Source of the DNA: Rhizobium bangladeshense
GTDB lineage: Bacteria; Pseudomonadota; Alphaproteobacteria; Rhizobiales; Rhizobiaceae
Assembly: GCF_017357245.1 (NCBI RefSeq)
Contig: NZ_CP071613.1
Location: forward strand, 310,001 to 374,000
Direction: 5' to 3'
Length of the DNA stretch: 64,000 nucleotides
In this document: piece after piece, positions 8,436 through 17,481 of the stretch
How the letters are laid out: the number at the start of each line of letters is the position of its first letter
How positions within the stretch are numbered: the first letter of the stretch is position 1
The notes under the pieces: generated by a model
Database searches by the model: none
What the model saw: only the letters and a program-made list of their open reading frames with translations
Told to the model about the DNA's origin: nothing
Made by a program: the position numbers and the translations under genes

Positions 8436-8606
8436 CTAGCTACAGCGTTTCATTCGAAGCGTCGCTCGTCATCGACTGCCTGGTCGATGGTTCGAAACTC
8501 ATCAACTGCCCGGATGCCGGATTTCCAAACTGGAGGTGAATTAGTGCGTCATCGATCAGACTCTTGCTAGGATCTGAGCCCTCGATCTTGTCGTGGGCTT
8601 CTCGCC

Positions 8607-8837
8607 TCACGCTGCTCCTCTTGGCAAGGCAAGTTCCGCTTTGAGCCTGTCGAGGTGAGCAAGATGGATGACTTGGAATTCTTCGAAATTCGTCAGAAGC
8701 CGTTTGGCTTCCGTGAGGTCGGCGCCACGATGAGTCAGCTCGGCCAGTATTTCGCGCTGCCGAGCAAGATGCATTTCTCCCAAGGCGACATGCTCGCGCG
8801 CCTGCTGCAAATGTTTCTCCGCCATTGCCCGATCCAT
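8607..8837 (-). CDS. Small helical hypothetical protein
   Basis: A 76-residue predicted all-helical protein rich in Glu, Leu, Arg and His (AEKHLQQAREHVALGEMHLARQREIL, then AKRLLTNFEEFQVIHLAHLDRLKAEL). It has no signal peptide or membrane segment. I recognise the pattern as a small protein that recurs in rhizobia, but know no function for it. GAGGAG lies 6 bases before the ATG at 8837, while the long open frame upstream has no such support. It lies downstream of the cyanophycinase gene on the same strand, 259 bases away, and probably has its own promoter. Confidence 0.7.
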   Translation of the reverse strand: MDRAMAEKHLQQAREHVALGEMHLARQREILAELTHRGADLTEAKRLLTNFEEFQVIHLAHLDRLKAELALPRGAA

Positions 8838-9096
8838 GGCCATCTCCTCAAGGTAGATCATGCGCCTAATCTCTGACTTAGTGAACGGAAATCGCTGGTC
8901 GCCAGGCGCGAAGCGTCCTTTGCGTCCGCGTTCAAGAAACGCAGCGCCACGACCGTGAAACATGCCAACACCGCCCGCGATAGCGATGACGTCTTCCCTA
9001 GCTTCGACTCGTCTATCCACCGGCGCAGCGGGCGTCAATCCGGCGATAGCGCCGCTGTCTGATGTAAGGCGGCAGCCGTGGAAGAGCGCGTTGGAC

Positions 9097-9927
9097 TCAG
9101 CCTTCCTTATGCGGCTCCCGGACAGGCCGACGTGTTTCGAGGTCGAACCGATCGCCGGAGCTCAGCACATGAAGCCTGAGATCGTAGATCGATAGAGCTT
9201 CCTCAGGAGAAGCTTCGGCAATGTTCGAATGGGTGACATCGCCGCCGTCGACGAGATAGACGGCTCCGCTGCCTATCACCCGGAACTGATGGCCTTGAAC
9301 TACAATCGCGGTGTCTTCGTCGATCCCGATGCCGAGCACGCGAGGGTTCTGCGAGACGGCACCGATGAGGCGGCCGATCCTCCCGCGTTCGGCAAAATGC
9401 TGGTCGATGATCACGTTCGGAAGAAGCCCAAGGCCGGTAGCCATGCTGATATCGCCGATACGGAAGGACGAGGCGTTCCGCCCGCGCACTAACATCGTCT
9501 CGCTCATTGCCGAAGCGCCCGCCGAGGTTCCCGCGATGACCCCGCCGCCGGCGAAGATGTCGTGAATCTGCCGGTAGATGGGGGTGTCGCCGATCAGGCT
9601 GGTGATCCGCAATTGATCCCCGCCGGAGAAAAACACCGCTCTGACCTGTCTCAGACTCTCGAGCTTCTCCTCCATCGCCGCCTGGTCGCGCTCGTCGATA
9701 TAGAGCTCGGTCACATCGGGCACGCCAACATCGGCAAAGGACGACCGGTATTTCGCCAAATAGCCATCTGGTTCGTGCGAGGCCACCGTTGCTAGGACCA
9801 ACTTGCCATCCTTGATGCGGCTCGCCACCTCCTTCAGAATGACCCGCTCGCCGTCGTGATCCTCGTGGCCGCCAATGATGATCAGGGTGCCGTGGCCGGT
9901 TTTCCCGACCTTCGTTTCCTTAGCCAC
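9097..9927 (-). CDS. cphB: Cyanophycinase (peptidase S51 family)
   Basis: A 276-residue serine exopeptidase-like protein. The nucleophile lies in GVIAGTSAGASAM (Ser135), preceded by the FFSGGDQLR motif of cyanophycinases, with conserved glycine-rich strands (LIIIGGHEDHDG) at the N-terminus. It would cut cyanophycin (multi-Arg-poly-Asp) into beta-Asp-Arg dipeptides. No signal peptide is visible, consistent with intracellular breakdown. The start is GTG at 9927, which overlaps the end of the isoaspartyl dipeptidase gene by 8 bases, so the two are translationally coupled. It is the third gene of the cphA-iaaA-cphB set, and that context makes the assignment strong. Confidence 0.92.
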   Translation of the reverse strand: MAKETKVGKTGHGTLIIIGGHEDHDGERVILKEVASRIKDGKLVLATVASHEPDGYLAKYRSSFADVGVPDVTELYIDERDQAAMEEKLESLRQVRAVFFSGGDQLRITSLIGDTPIYRQIHDIFAGGGVIAGTSAGASAMSETMLVRGRNASSFRIGDISMATGLGLLPNVIIDQHFAERGRIGRLIGAVSQNPRVLGIGIDEDTAIVVQGHQFRVIGSGAVYLVDGGDVTHSNIAEASPEEALSIYDLRLHVLSSGDRFDLETRRPVREPHKEG

Positions 9928-10789
9928 GGCTTGTTTTCCCCTTTCTCAGGTAGATCTGAGGATCAGGATGGGCGCTGCTTGCGAAAGCAACCGCGAAATC
10001 TTCGCTGTTATGGCCCCAGCCGAACTTTCCGTCGGGCGTCAATACGATGCCGCCCGCTTCGCCGCCGGTGCGCTCCAGATGAGTGAGCGCCGCCTCGACC
10101 GCCCGGTCGGGCGACAGATCCTCCAGCGCCTGGATCACCCGCGCCGCGAGGATCATTCGCGCGATCTGCTCACCGTCGCCGGAGAAGACGACGCCGCCGA
10201 TATTGTCGTCGCAGTAAAAGCCGCAGCCGGGCTGCGGCGAGTCGCCGACTCTTCCGGCCGGCGCGCCCTCAAGGCCTCCGGTGGAGACGGCTGTCGCAAG
10301 ACGGCCGTTCTCGTCGAGCGCGATACAGCCGACGGTGTCGTGTCCTCTTTCCTCGTGTGCCGATTCTTTGGGCAATGCATTCATTGCGTCGGCGTCACAG
10401 AGCCTCTCCCCCGCTTCAGCAGCGAACGCCCTTGCACAGTCGCCGGCAATCAGGACAGGCTCTTCATAGAGCATCGCCTTGGCGACGGATATCGGATTGC
10501 GTAGACCCTTGGCCACGGCCACGGCTCCGACGTTGAAACTCGCTCCTTCCATCAGCGCTGCGCACATTTCAACCTCGCCATCGGCATTGCGCGCGCTGCC
10601 ATAACCGGCATTGAAAGTCGGATCATCTTCCAAAACGCAAACTGCCGCTTCAACGGCATCGACGCAGTTCCCGCCGTTCTTCAGGATCTCTGCACCTGCC
10701 TCCAGCGCCCGGCGGCAGCCGGCGCGGTTCGCAGTTGCGTCCTCTTCGGTGATGGTCTTGGCGCCGCCATGTAGAATGATCGACCACAT
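9920..10789 (-). CDS. iaaA: Isoaspartyl peptidase / L-asparaginase (Ntn-hydrolase)
   Basis: The 289-residue plant-type asparaginase is made as a precursor that cleaves itself before the nucleophilic Thr152 in the GHDTVGCIAL motif. The N-terminal HGGA motif, the GYGSARNADGEVEMCAALMEG stretch and the later GGE segments fit the family. In this setting its likely job is hydrolysis of beta-Asp-Arg dipeptides released by cyanophycinase to free aspartate and arginine. Its ATG shares one base with the TGA of cphA (TGATG), and its own end overlaps cphB, so the three genes form one tightly coupled transcript. Confidence 0.92.
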   Translation of the reverse strand: MWSIILHGGAKTITEEDATANRAGCRRALEAGAEILKNGGNCVDAVEAAVCVLEDDPTFNAGYGSARNADGEVEMCAALMEGASFNVGAVAVAKGLRNPISVAKAMLYEEPVLIAGDCARAFAAEAGERLCDADAMNALPKESAHEERGHDTVGCIALDENGRLATAVSTGGLEGAPAGRVGDSPQPGCGFYCDDNIGGVVFSGDGEQIARMILAARVIQALEDLSPDRAVEAALTHLERTGGEAGGIVLTPDGKFGWGHNSEDFAVAFASSAHPDPQIYLRKGKTSRG

Positions 10790-13572
10790 CAGGACATCCT
10801 CGCCTCGTTCTTGGCCGTCATCTCGGGAGGAACGAAGGCCTCCATTTTGCGCCTGCGGACCTGACGCGATGCCTGCTGCCAGACTTGACCCACGTCGTCG
10901 GCAGTGATGACCACGAGATCATTTTCCAGCGCCATAGCGAGAGCCTTGTCGACGGCTCGTCTTTCGCTTAGGACGATTTCGATGTTTTCAGGAGGGAAAC
11001 CTGCGCGTCGCGCTCCTTCCTTCAGGATGGCGGCCACCTCACCGACAGGCCGGCCCCGAGGATCCTCATCTTCCTTGAAGATCAGCCGGTCAAAGATGCC
11101 GCCTGAAAGCTTACCCATTTGCAATATGTCTTCATCACGCCGGTCGCCGGCGATCGCGATGACCCCGATGCAGCTGCCGTGTTCCGCTTTGAGCTTTTCG
11201 ACAAGCTGGCCCAGTGCACGCAGACCGCCGGGATTATGGGCATAGTCGACGATGATCTTTAAACCATGCCTGTCGATGATGTTCAGGCGGCCGGGAGACT
11301 GCTCGAACGAGGTTCCGAAGGTGCTCAGCGCGTTGCGGACCGCCGAAAGGGCGATGCCGCCGCAATAGGCCATCGCCGCCGCCGCAAGCGCGTTCTCGAC
11401 GTTGAAGGCGGCCAGGCCGCCAAGGGTCGCCGGTATTTCATCCGCCGTCGCGACCAGCATCATGTGGCCGCCATCGTAAAGCACTATATCCTGCGGTTGG
11501 GATGCCAGGTCGCAAACGATGGCTCTACCGCCTTCCCAAACATGTTCCTTCAGGAAATCGGGCCAGCGGTCCTGCGGCGCTGTCGAGAAGTAGCATAGCT
11601 GACCGCCTGCTTCCTCACGCATTGCGGCCGTATGGCTGTTGTCGGCATTGAGAATGCTCCATCCTCCGCGCCTGACCGACTCAACGACGATGGACTTGAC
11701 GGCAGCAAGATCCTCAACGGTCCCAATGCCCTTCAAGCCGAGATGATCGCTCGCCACATTCGTCACGCAACCGACGTCGCAGCGGTCGAAGGCCAGGCCC
11801 TCACGCAGGATGCCGCCTCGGGCCGTCTCGAGCACCGCCACGTCGATCATCGGCTCGGCAAGGACCACGCGGGCGCTTTTCGGCCCTGTGCAATCCCCGC
11901 TCATGATCCGCTGGCCGTCTATGTATATGCCGGTGCTGGTGGTCAGCCCCACTGTATGGCCTTCGGTCGAGAGAATATGGGCAAGCATCCGGGCAGTGGT
12001 CGTCTTGCCATTCGTGCCCGTAACGGCGAATATCGGCACACTCGAGGGCGTTCCTTCCGGATAAAGAAGGTCGAGAATCGGCTTCGCGACGTTACGGGCC
12101 CGTCCCTGGGAGGGATGGAGATGCATGCGGAAACCGGGGCCGGCATTGACCTCAATAATGCCTCCGCCTGTTTCAAGGACAGACCGGCCAATATCCGGCG
12201 CGATAAAGTCGATGCCTGCAATGTCGAGACCAACTATCTGTGCCGCCCGGCAGGCAATCAGCGCGTTGCCGGGGTGAACCTCGTCGGTGCAGTCGACTGC
12301 AGTGCCGCCGGTCGAAAGGTTGGCCGTCGGAAGCAGCATCACCCGCTCGTGCCTGGCAGGCACGCTCGAAAGGCTGAGACCCGATCTCGCGATGAAATGC
12401 AGCAGGCACTCATCTATCACAATCTTGGTCAGCGCGGCCTCGTGCCCCTCGCCGCGGCGTGGATCCTGGTTTACCTGTTCGATCAGTTCCCGGATCGTCG
12501 ATCGTCCATCGCCGGTGACTTGTGCGGGAACTCGCTTGGCCGCGGCCACGAGCTTTCCTGCCACAATCAGGATGCGGTGATCGGCGCCTGTCAGTTGCTG
12601 CTCAACGAGGACTGATGGACTATGCGCCTGCGCCTGTAGGAAACCCCACGTCACCTCCTCGTCGCTGGCCAGACCCACATTGACGCCGCGGCCATGATTG
12701 CCATCGATCGGCTTAGTGACGACGGGAAAACCAAGGCGACGTGCAGCACGCACTGCGGCTGCGGCATCTTCAACGATGATGCTTCGCGGAACCGGCAGCC
12801 CGGCCTCCTGCAGCAGCTTGCACGTCAGATCCTTGTCGCTAGCGATCTCAGCCGCAATTTCCGAGGTGAGCGAACTGCAACCCGCCCTGATACGCCGGAG
12901 GTGCTTGCCGTAGCCAAGCTGCACCAGGCTGCTCGAGTCCATTCGACGCCAGGGAATGCCGCGCACCTCCGCCTCCTTGATGAGAGATGCCGTGGTCGGG
13001 CCGAACGCCCGGTCCCGATGAAGCGCGCGCAGAGCGTCGAGCGCTCCGGCAAGCTCGAAGGCGCCAAGTGAAGAAGCAGCGATTTTCCCGAGGCTCGAGA
13101 CACCCTGGAGCTCTGGCGGCAGCAGGCCATCCACCAGTTCCAGCGCAAAACGCCCGGCCAGCAGGCCAATCTCCTCTTCCTGATAGGCGAACATGACGTT
13201 GTAGACGCCTGGCTCGTCCGCCACCGAACGAGTTTTCCCCCTGGCGACGTCGGCCCCTACCATGTTCTGCAATTCCAGGGCGACATGCTCGGCCACATGC
13301 CCAAGCCAGGTTCCTTCCGCCATGCGGCGGAGAAAGCCACCCGCTTCGCCGTAGCAGCAGCCGTGTTGGTGTAGCCCGGGAAGCAGCTGCGTGAGCTTCT
13401 CCGCGAAGCCAGGAAGGCGGTCCGTCGGATACTGCTCCAGCGTTCCCAAGTCCAGCTGGATGCGGATCATCGGCGTTTGGCTGTAAAGATGCGGTCCGCG
13501 ATAGATGGCTGCCTCGCGCACATCCATGGCTCTCACCGCCCGTTCGCTCGTGACGGTGTTGAGGGATTTCAT
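10789..13572 (-). CDS. cphA: Cyanophycin synthetase
   Basis: A 927-residue synthetase that joins Asp and Arg into cyanophycin at the cost of ATP. The order is as known for CphA: an N-terminal domain (to about residue 160), an ATP-grasp domain (LLQEAGLPVPRSIIVEDAAAA, later VLETGGGIIEVNAGPGFRMH) and a Mur-ligase-like domain with the P-loop VTGTNGKTTTARML at about residues 515-525. The length is within the usual 870-930. The ATG at 13572 has GGAGA 7 bases upstream and is preferred to the longer open frame. It is the first gene of the locus. The region just upstream carries a broken NDH-2 gene on the other strand, which points to rearrangement at this edge. Confidence 0.95.
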   Translation of the reverse strand: MKSLNTVTSERAVRAMDVREAAIYRGPHLYSQTPMIRIQLDLGTLEQYPTDRLPGFAEKLTQLLPGLHQHGCCYGEAGGFLRRMAEGTWLGHVAEHVALELQNMVGADVARGKTRSVADEPGVYNVMFAYQEEEIGLLAGRFALELVDGLLPPELQGVSSLGKIAASSLGAFELAGALDALRALHRDRAFGPTTASLIKEAEVRGIPWRRMDSSSLVQLGYGKHLRRIRAGCSSLTSEIAAEIASDKDLTCKLLQEAGLPVPRSIIVEDAAAAVRAARRLGFPVVTKPIDGNHGRGVNVGLASDEEVTWGFLQAQAHSPSVLVEQQLTGADHRILIVAGKLVAAAKRVPAQVTGDGRSTIRELIEQVNQDPRRGEGHEAALTKIVIDECLLHFIARSGLSLSSVPARHERVMLLPTANLSTGGTAVDCTDEVHPGNALIACRAAQIVGLDIAGIDFIAPDIGRSVLETGGGIIEVNAGPGFRMHLHPSQGRARNVAKPILDLLYPEGTPSSVPIFAVTGTNGKTTTARMLAHILSTEGHTVGLTTSTGIYIDGQRIMSGDCTGPKSARVVLAEPMIDVAVLETARGGILREGLAFDRCDVGCVTNVASDHLGLKGIGTVEDLAAVKSIVVESVRRGGWSILNADNSHTAAMREEAGGQLCYFSTAPQDRWPDFLKEHVWEGGRAIVCDLASQPQDIVLYDGGHMMLVATADEIPATLGGLAAFNVENALAAAAMAYCGGIALSAVRNALSTFGTSFEQSPGRLNIIDRHGLKIIVDYAHNPGGLRALGQLVEKLKAEHGSCIGVIAIAGDRRDEDILQMGKLSGGIFDRLIFKEDEDPRGRPVGEVAAILKEGARRAGFPPENIEIVLSERRAVDKALAMALENDLVVITADDVGQVWQQASRQVRRRKMEAFVPPEMTAKNEARMS

Positions 13573-13637
13573 GCTGCTTCTCCAGGGTTGAATGCGTCTA
13601 AGGTCGCTTTGGTCCACGACAACCGCACTCCGCCTCG

Positions 13638-14418
13638 GTGGTTCCGGCACTGTACGGGACCGCACTCTCAGACGAGTGGCAGGCTCTGGCGCCGGGTCTC
13701 AAGACGATCCACGAGGCGCGGGAGATCAGGCATCGCCTTCTTCTGGCATTTGAGAAGGCCGAACGAGCGGACAGCCCCGCCGAAAAGCAGGCGCTGTTGA
13801 CGAGCATCATTATTGGCGGCGGCCCCAGCGGCGTCGAAATGGCCGGCGCCATTTCGGAGCTCGGACGCTTCATGATCAGCAAGGACTTTCGCGACCTTCA
13901 GCCCGACCATCTCCGCGTTCTGCTGGTGGAAGCCGGCCCCCGCATTCTGGCGGCCTTTCCTAAGCATCTCTCTGCCTGTGCAACACGATACCTTGAAAAG
14001 ATCGGCGTCGAAGTTCGCACGGGAAGTCGGGTCGTCGAAATTACAAAGGACGGCGCGAACATCGGCGGCACCTTCGTCTCGGCCGGATCGATCATCTGGG
14101 GAGCCGGCGTGAAAGTGTCGCCAGCACATCGCTGGCTCGGCCTCTCGGGCACTGCCGGCAACCGCATTCCGGTCGATGATCAACTTCGCGTCCATGGCTT
14201 CGAGGATGTCTATGCGTTCGGAGACACCGCCGCTTTGATCGGCACGGACGAAAAGCCGCTCCCGGCGCTGGCGCAGGTCGCCAAACAGCAAGGCATCTAC
14301 CTTGGACGACAGCTTCGCAAGAAGCCTTCTATTAGGGGGTCTGGGCTTCGTCTTCCGCAACAGAGGCAATATAGCCGTTCCCAGTGAGGCGGGGGTCCTG
14401 TCAGGCGACCGGACTTAA
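13638..14418 (+). pseudogene. Type II NADH dehydrogenase (NDH-2) remnant
   Basis: The frame encodes the middle of an FAD-dependent NADH:quinone oxidoreductase: DEWQALAPGLKTI, then IIIGGGPSGVEMAGAISELG (NADH-binding Rossmann motif), SIIWGAGVKVSP, and DVYAFGDTAAL near the FAD site. The first 110 or so residues, with the FAD GxGxxG motif, are missing. Near 14330 the frame shifts: the expected continuation, FVFRNRGNIAVP, is present in another frame, which runs to a TAA at 14416-14418, and the membrane-anchoring C-terminus is gone. It is truncated at both ends and frameshifted, so it is not a working gene. It abuts the start region of cphA. Confidence 0.85.
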
Positions 14419-14523
14419 AGGTCAGTCGATGCGGTCTACAAGACTGAGCGGATTTCGCTGCCCCGGCGTGTCCATGCTCAACGTTCCTACGCCAGATAAG
14501 CCGTGAGCAAAAGCTTCTGTCTG

Positions 14524-14685
14524 TCAGGACTTCGTAGACGCTAGCCGCAATTTTAGCAGGCGGTCGTTCTTTTCGTCGCGAAGGCGACGCTCTTCTTCAG
14601 CGGTTTCCACCGCGACCTTACTCGTGTGCTCGAACGCCGCTGCGCGCTGCTGCACGGTCAGCGTTCTCCTGATTCTGCTTACCAT
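14524..14685 (-). CDS. Small charged helical hypothetical protein
   Basis: This is a 53-residue open frame below the usual length cut-off. It is highly charged and helical: FEHTSKVAVETAEEERRLR then DEKNDRLLKLRLAS. No function is known to me. Small proteins of this style (AAAFEHTSKVAVE...) occur widely in rhizobia, which is the main reason for listing it. The ribosome site is weak. Between its start and the response regulator at 14985 (about 300 bases) I see no other gene. Confidence 0.5.
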   Translation of the reverse strand: MVSRIRRTLTVQQRAAAFEHTSKVAVETAEEERRLRDEKNDRLLKLRLASTKS

Positions 14686-14984
14686 AAAAATCAATCCATA
14701 AGGCTTTGCTCATATGTGGGTCCGGTGGCAAACCTTAGCAACAGGTTGAAGCTTTTTGTCCGCTCGCGTACCAGCTGGAAGTGGACCTTGTTCAAGCCAT
14801 CACCTACGCCCATTTACATCTGCCGATCTCGAGTTCTTCGCGACCATCCGAAGCGGCGTCCGCCTGCCCTCTCGTCGATGCTCGCGGGATGAGAGGGCGC
14901 TCCCTCCTCGGGTCGAGCGCCTCGGCCGGCGAAGACGTCGGTCGGGTTGCCGGCTGTTACCCCTGTTCCTTCGGAGAGGCCCCA

Positions 14985-15359
14985 GTGGAAGAAAGCGATC
15001 AAAAAGTTTTCTCAGGAAAGCGCATCCTTATCGTCGAAGACGAATATTATCTTGCCGACGAAACCCGCCGGAGGCTCGAAGACCTAGGCGCAACCATCGT
15101 GGGTCCGACGGCAAAAGTCGGTCACGCGCTCGGACTTATTGGCCGCGAACATATCGATGCGGCAATCCTCGATGTCTGCCTCGGTGACGAACTCGTCTTC
15201 GCTGTCGCCGATGAATTGGAGGAGCGCGACATTAACTTCGTCTTTGCGACCGGCTACGACGGGACTGTCATTCCGGCCAAGTACAAGGGGGGTGTGCTCT
15301 GCGGCAAACCGATCGACCTGGAAAAGGTCGCCGCCGCCTTGTCCTTATACAGCTCCTGA
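14985..15359 (+). CDS. Single-domain response regulator (receiver only)
   Basis: The 124-residue protein consists of one CheY-like receiver domain. KRILIVEDEYYLADE holds the acidic pocket, Asp63 in AAILDVCLGDE is the phospho-acceptor, FATGYDG supplies the switch Thr, and the GKPID Lys is in place. No output domain is present, so it would act by protein contact or as a phosphate relay. The chosen start is GTG 14985, with GGAGAGG 6 bases upstream; the longer open frame begins with low-complexity sequence. No histidine kinase is adjacent. The family resembles the many orphan receivers in rhizobia. Confidence 0.87.
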   Translation: MEESDQKVFSGKRILIVEDEYYLADETRRRLEDLGATIVGPTAKVGHALGLIGREHIDAAILDVCLGDELVFAVADELEERDINFVFATGYDGTVIPAKYKGGVLCGKPIDLEKVAAALSLYSS

Positions 15360-15588
15360 CGGGAAGTATGCAAATTGCTGTCGACAATCACGACGGAACC
15401 AAACCTCCACCTTTACCGACACGGCTCCCTTAGCTTTGTCTCAGGCTTGTCAATAAGCTGCACTGATAAAGCAGCAGCTACAGAAAATTCCACCAACAGC
15501 AACCCTCTTGAGGTCTCGCATCGGATATTCCGGAACCTGCGAAGCCTTGACGCGGCTGGAGTGCGGAGTTTTTCGGAGGAAATCAACG

Positions 15589-15720
15589 ATGACGAGCGCA
15601 CTCGCAGAGCTGGATGCCCTCGTGATAGGGGCGGCCCGGTGGCATGTCAGCGGCGCTCTATCACACTGAACCGCAGCCTTCTCGTCGTTGACTCTGGTCG
15701 CAGCCGCGCCAGGCCGCGCC
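15589..15720 (+). pseudogene. Thioredoxin-reductase-like FAD oxidoreductase, 5-prime remnant
   Basis: A good ribosome site (GGAGGA) and an ATG at 15589 open a frame reading MTSALAELDALVIGA, the start of a thioredoxin-reductase-like flavoprotein. Small deletions in the codons for the expected GPGG loop break the frame. The continuation is found piecewise in other frames: GGMSAALYHTE, then RSLLVVDSGRSRAR, the end of the second strand of the FAD fold. After about 15720 similarity ends. Only about 45 of some 300 codons remain. Confidence 0.7.
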
Positions 15721-16194
15721 GCTCTAAACCGATGCCGAGGCCGCGGGGCAGCCGATGGGCGGCGAAAAAGCCGCATTATAGATAGGGCCATACTCAGCGC
15801 CACTTTCAGTCCTGTCGCGGAAAACATAGTTATGCGATGGAGGCGGCTGCCGCGGCCTCTCCGACTGTGGTCGCTGCGCTCCGCCGGATCTTGGGCCCAA
15901 GGCAGCTTCTGCACGTGCACGGGCGACAAGAGCCCGAGGGCACCATGATATTCGTTAAATATCTCAGCCACGATCGCACGGCCATGGCCATTGTCGCAGC
16001 GCGGCCTGGAGCCCTGGTCTTGACGCTATTCATCTGGACATTGGTGAAGGCAGATCTCGGCCCCAGGCGGTGCAGCAATAGACGAATACTCGCGGACGCG
16101 AATATCCGCCGAACAGCTTGGGTACTGCCGGGCTGGCATCGGAACGAATGGCGCAGGCAGAAGTTCGGGGATTTTGATCGTGAAAGCCGCAAGT
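15721..16194. other. Gene-poor interval
   Basis: This stretch of about 470 bases has open frames on both strands, but none shows recognisable family features or a convincing ribosome site. It follows a decayed flavoprotein gene, so it may be further degraded sequence. I see no tRNA or clear repeat in it. Confidence 0.5.
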
Positions 16195-17481
16195 ATGAAA
16201 ATCTTAGTCATCGGTGCGACGGGACTGGTAGGCAGCGCGGTGTGCGCCCGGCTGGCGGCAAGCGAACATGACGTCATTCACGCGGTTCGTCCCGGAAAAC
16301 GGCCGGCAGCTGGCTCCGGCGCTTGGGTCGAAGTCGACATGGCAAGGGCCGTGGCTCCTGCCGACTGGCTGCGTCATCTCGAAGGCATAGATGCCGTCGT
16401 GAACTGTTCCGGCGCGCTGCAGGACGGAATGGGGCGCAGCATGACGGGCGTCCACGCTCGCGGCCCACGAGCCTTATTTCGTGCATGCCAGCAATCTGGT
16501 GTGCGCCGAATGGTCCATTTCTCGGCGGTCGGAGTGGATCGGCAGCAGCCGTCGGCATTCTCACGCACCAAGCTTTCCGGCGACATGGCGTTGATGGAGA
16601 CCGATCTCGATTGGGTAATATTGCGTCCCGCGGTGATCGTTGGCGATGCGGCCTTCGGCTCGAGTGCATTGTTTCGGGGGCTTGCCGCGCTGCCGTTTCT
16701 GCCATTGATGCCTTTCACGGGAAAGCTTCAGGTGGTGCAGCTGCAGGACGTTGCTGAAACCGTCCTTCGGCTTATCGACAAAACCGCCCCATCGAAACTT
16801 TCGCTCGAAATCGTCGGGCCGCAACAGCTTGAGTTCCATGAGATCGTAGAGCGATACCGAAGGTGGCTCGGCTGGCGTCCCGCTAAGCGCTATCTGCTGC
16901 CCCGCCCGCTTGCCAGCCTCCTCTATTGGCTCGGCGACATTGCCGGATTGCTGGGCTGGCGGCCGCCGGTTCGAAGCACGGCCGCAAAGGAGATCGTCCG
17001 CGGTGCCGTGGGTAATCCAAGCGATTGGACTGCCGCCACCGGCATCCTGCCTTTGTCGTTGGACGATGCTTTGGCACGTCGGCCAGTTTCGGTTCAGGAG
17101 CGCTGGTTTGCCAGGCTCTACTTCCTGAAGCCGGTCATTTTTGTGCTGCTGCCGCTCTTCTGGATATCCACGGGTATAATTTCGCTGACAACGGGTTTCG
17201 AGCAGGGTGTCGAGTTGATGCTGGCCGGCGGTGCAGGTGCTTTGGCGGGACCAAGCGTTATTGCCGGGGCACTTACAGACATCATAATCGGATGTGCCAT
17301 TGCCATACGCCGCACCGCGCGATGGGGCCTCTACGCAGCTGTCCTGCTGTCACTCTTTTACGCGGCGGCCGGCACGGCGATATTACCGGAGCTGTGGAAT
17401 GAGCCGCTCGGTCCACTGACAAAGATATGGCCGATCCTCGTGTTGCACCTGGTTGCTCTCGCGATTTTGGAGGAGCGATGA
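16195..17481 (+). CDS. NAD(P)-binding epimerase-like protein fused to DoxX-like membrane domain
   Basis: A 428-residue two-part protein. Residues 1 to about 290 form an NmrA/NDUFA9-like atypical SDR (MKILVIGATGLVGSAVCARL Rossmann start, MVHFSAVGVD, DLDWVILRPAVIVG). Residues from about 300 onward contain four hydrophobic segments (FLKPVIFVLLPLFWISTGI and others) of the DoxX-like type. Family members with this fusion are membrane-bound and of unknown substrate. The ATG at 16195 is used because it places the Rossmann motif at the very N-terminus; GTG at 16180 or TTG at 16174 are possible. The stop overlaps the start of the DUF2269 gene (ATGA), which implies that the two products work together in the inner membrane. 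Confidence 0.8.
   Translation: MKILVIGATGLVGSAVCARLAASEHDVIHAVRPGKRPAAGSGAWVEVDMARAVAPADWLRHLEGIDAVVNCSGALQDGMGRSMTGVHARGPRALFRACQQSGVRRMVHFSAVGVDRQQPSAFSRTKLSGDMALMETDLDWVILRPAVIVGDAAFGSSALFRGLAALPFLPLMPFTGKLQVVQLQDVAETVLRLIDKTAPSKLSLEIVGPQQLEFHEIVERYRRWLGWRPAKRYLLPRPLASLLYWLGDIAGLLGWRPPVRSTAAKEIVRGAVGNPSDWTAATGILPLSLDDALARRPVSVQERWFARLYFLKPVIFVLLPLFWISTGIISLTTGFEQGVELMLAGGAGALAGPSVIAGALTDIIIGCAIAIRRTARWGLYAAVLLSLFYAAAGTAILPELWNEPLGPLTKIWPILVLHLVALAILEER

Noticed and set aside
15450..15971. A 173-codon minus-strand open frame in the gene-poor interval
   Set aside because: No ribosome site or family features, and it lies over the flavoprotein remnant, which is readable on the other strand.
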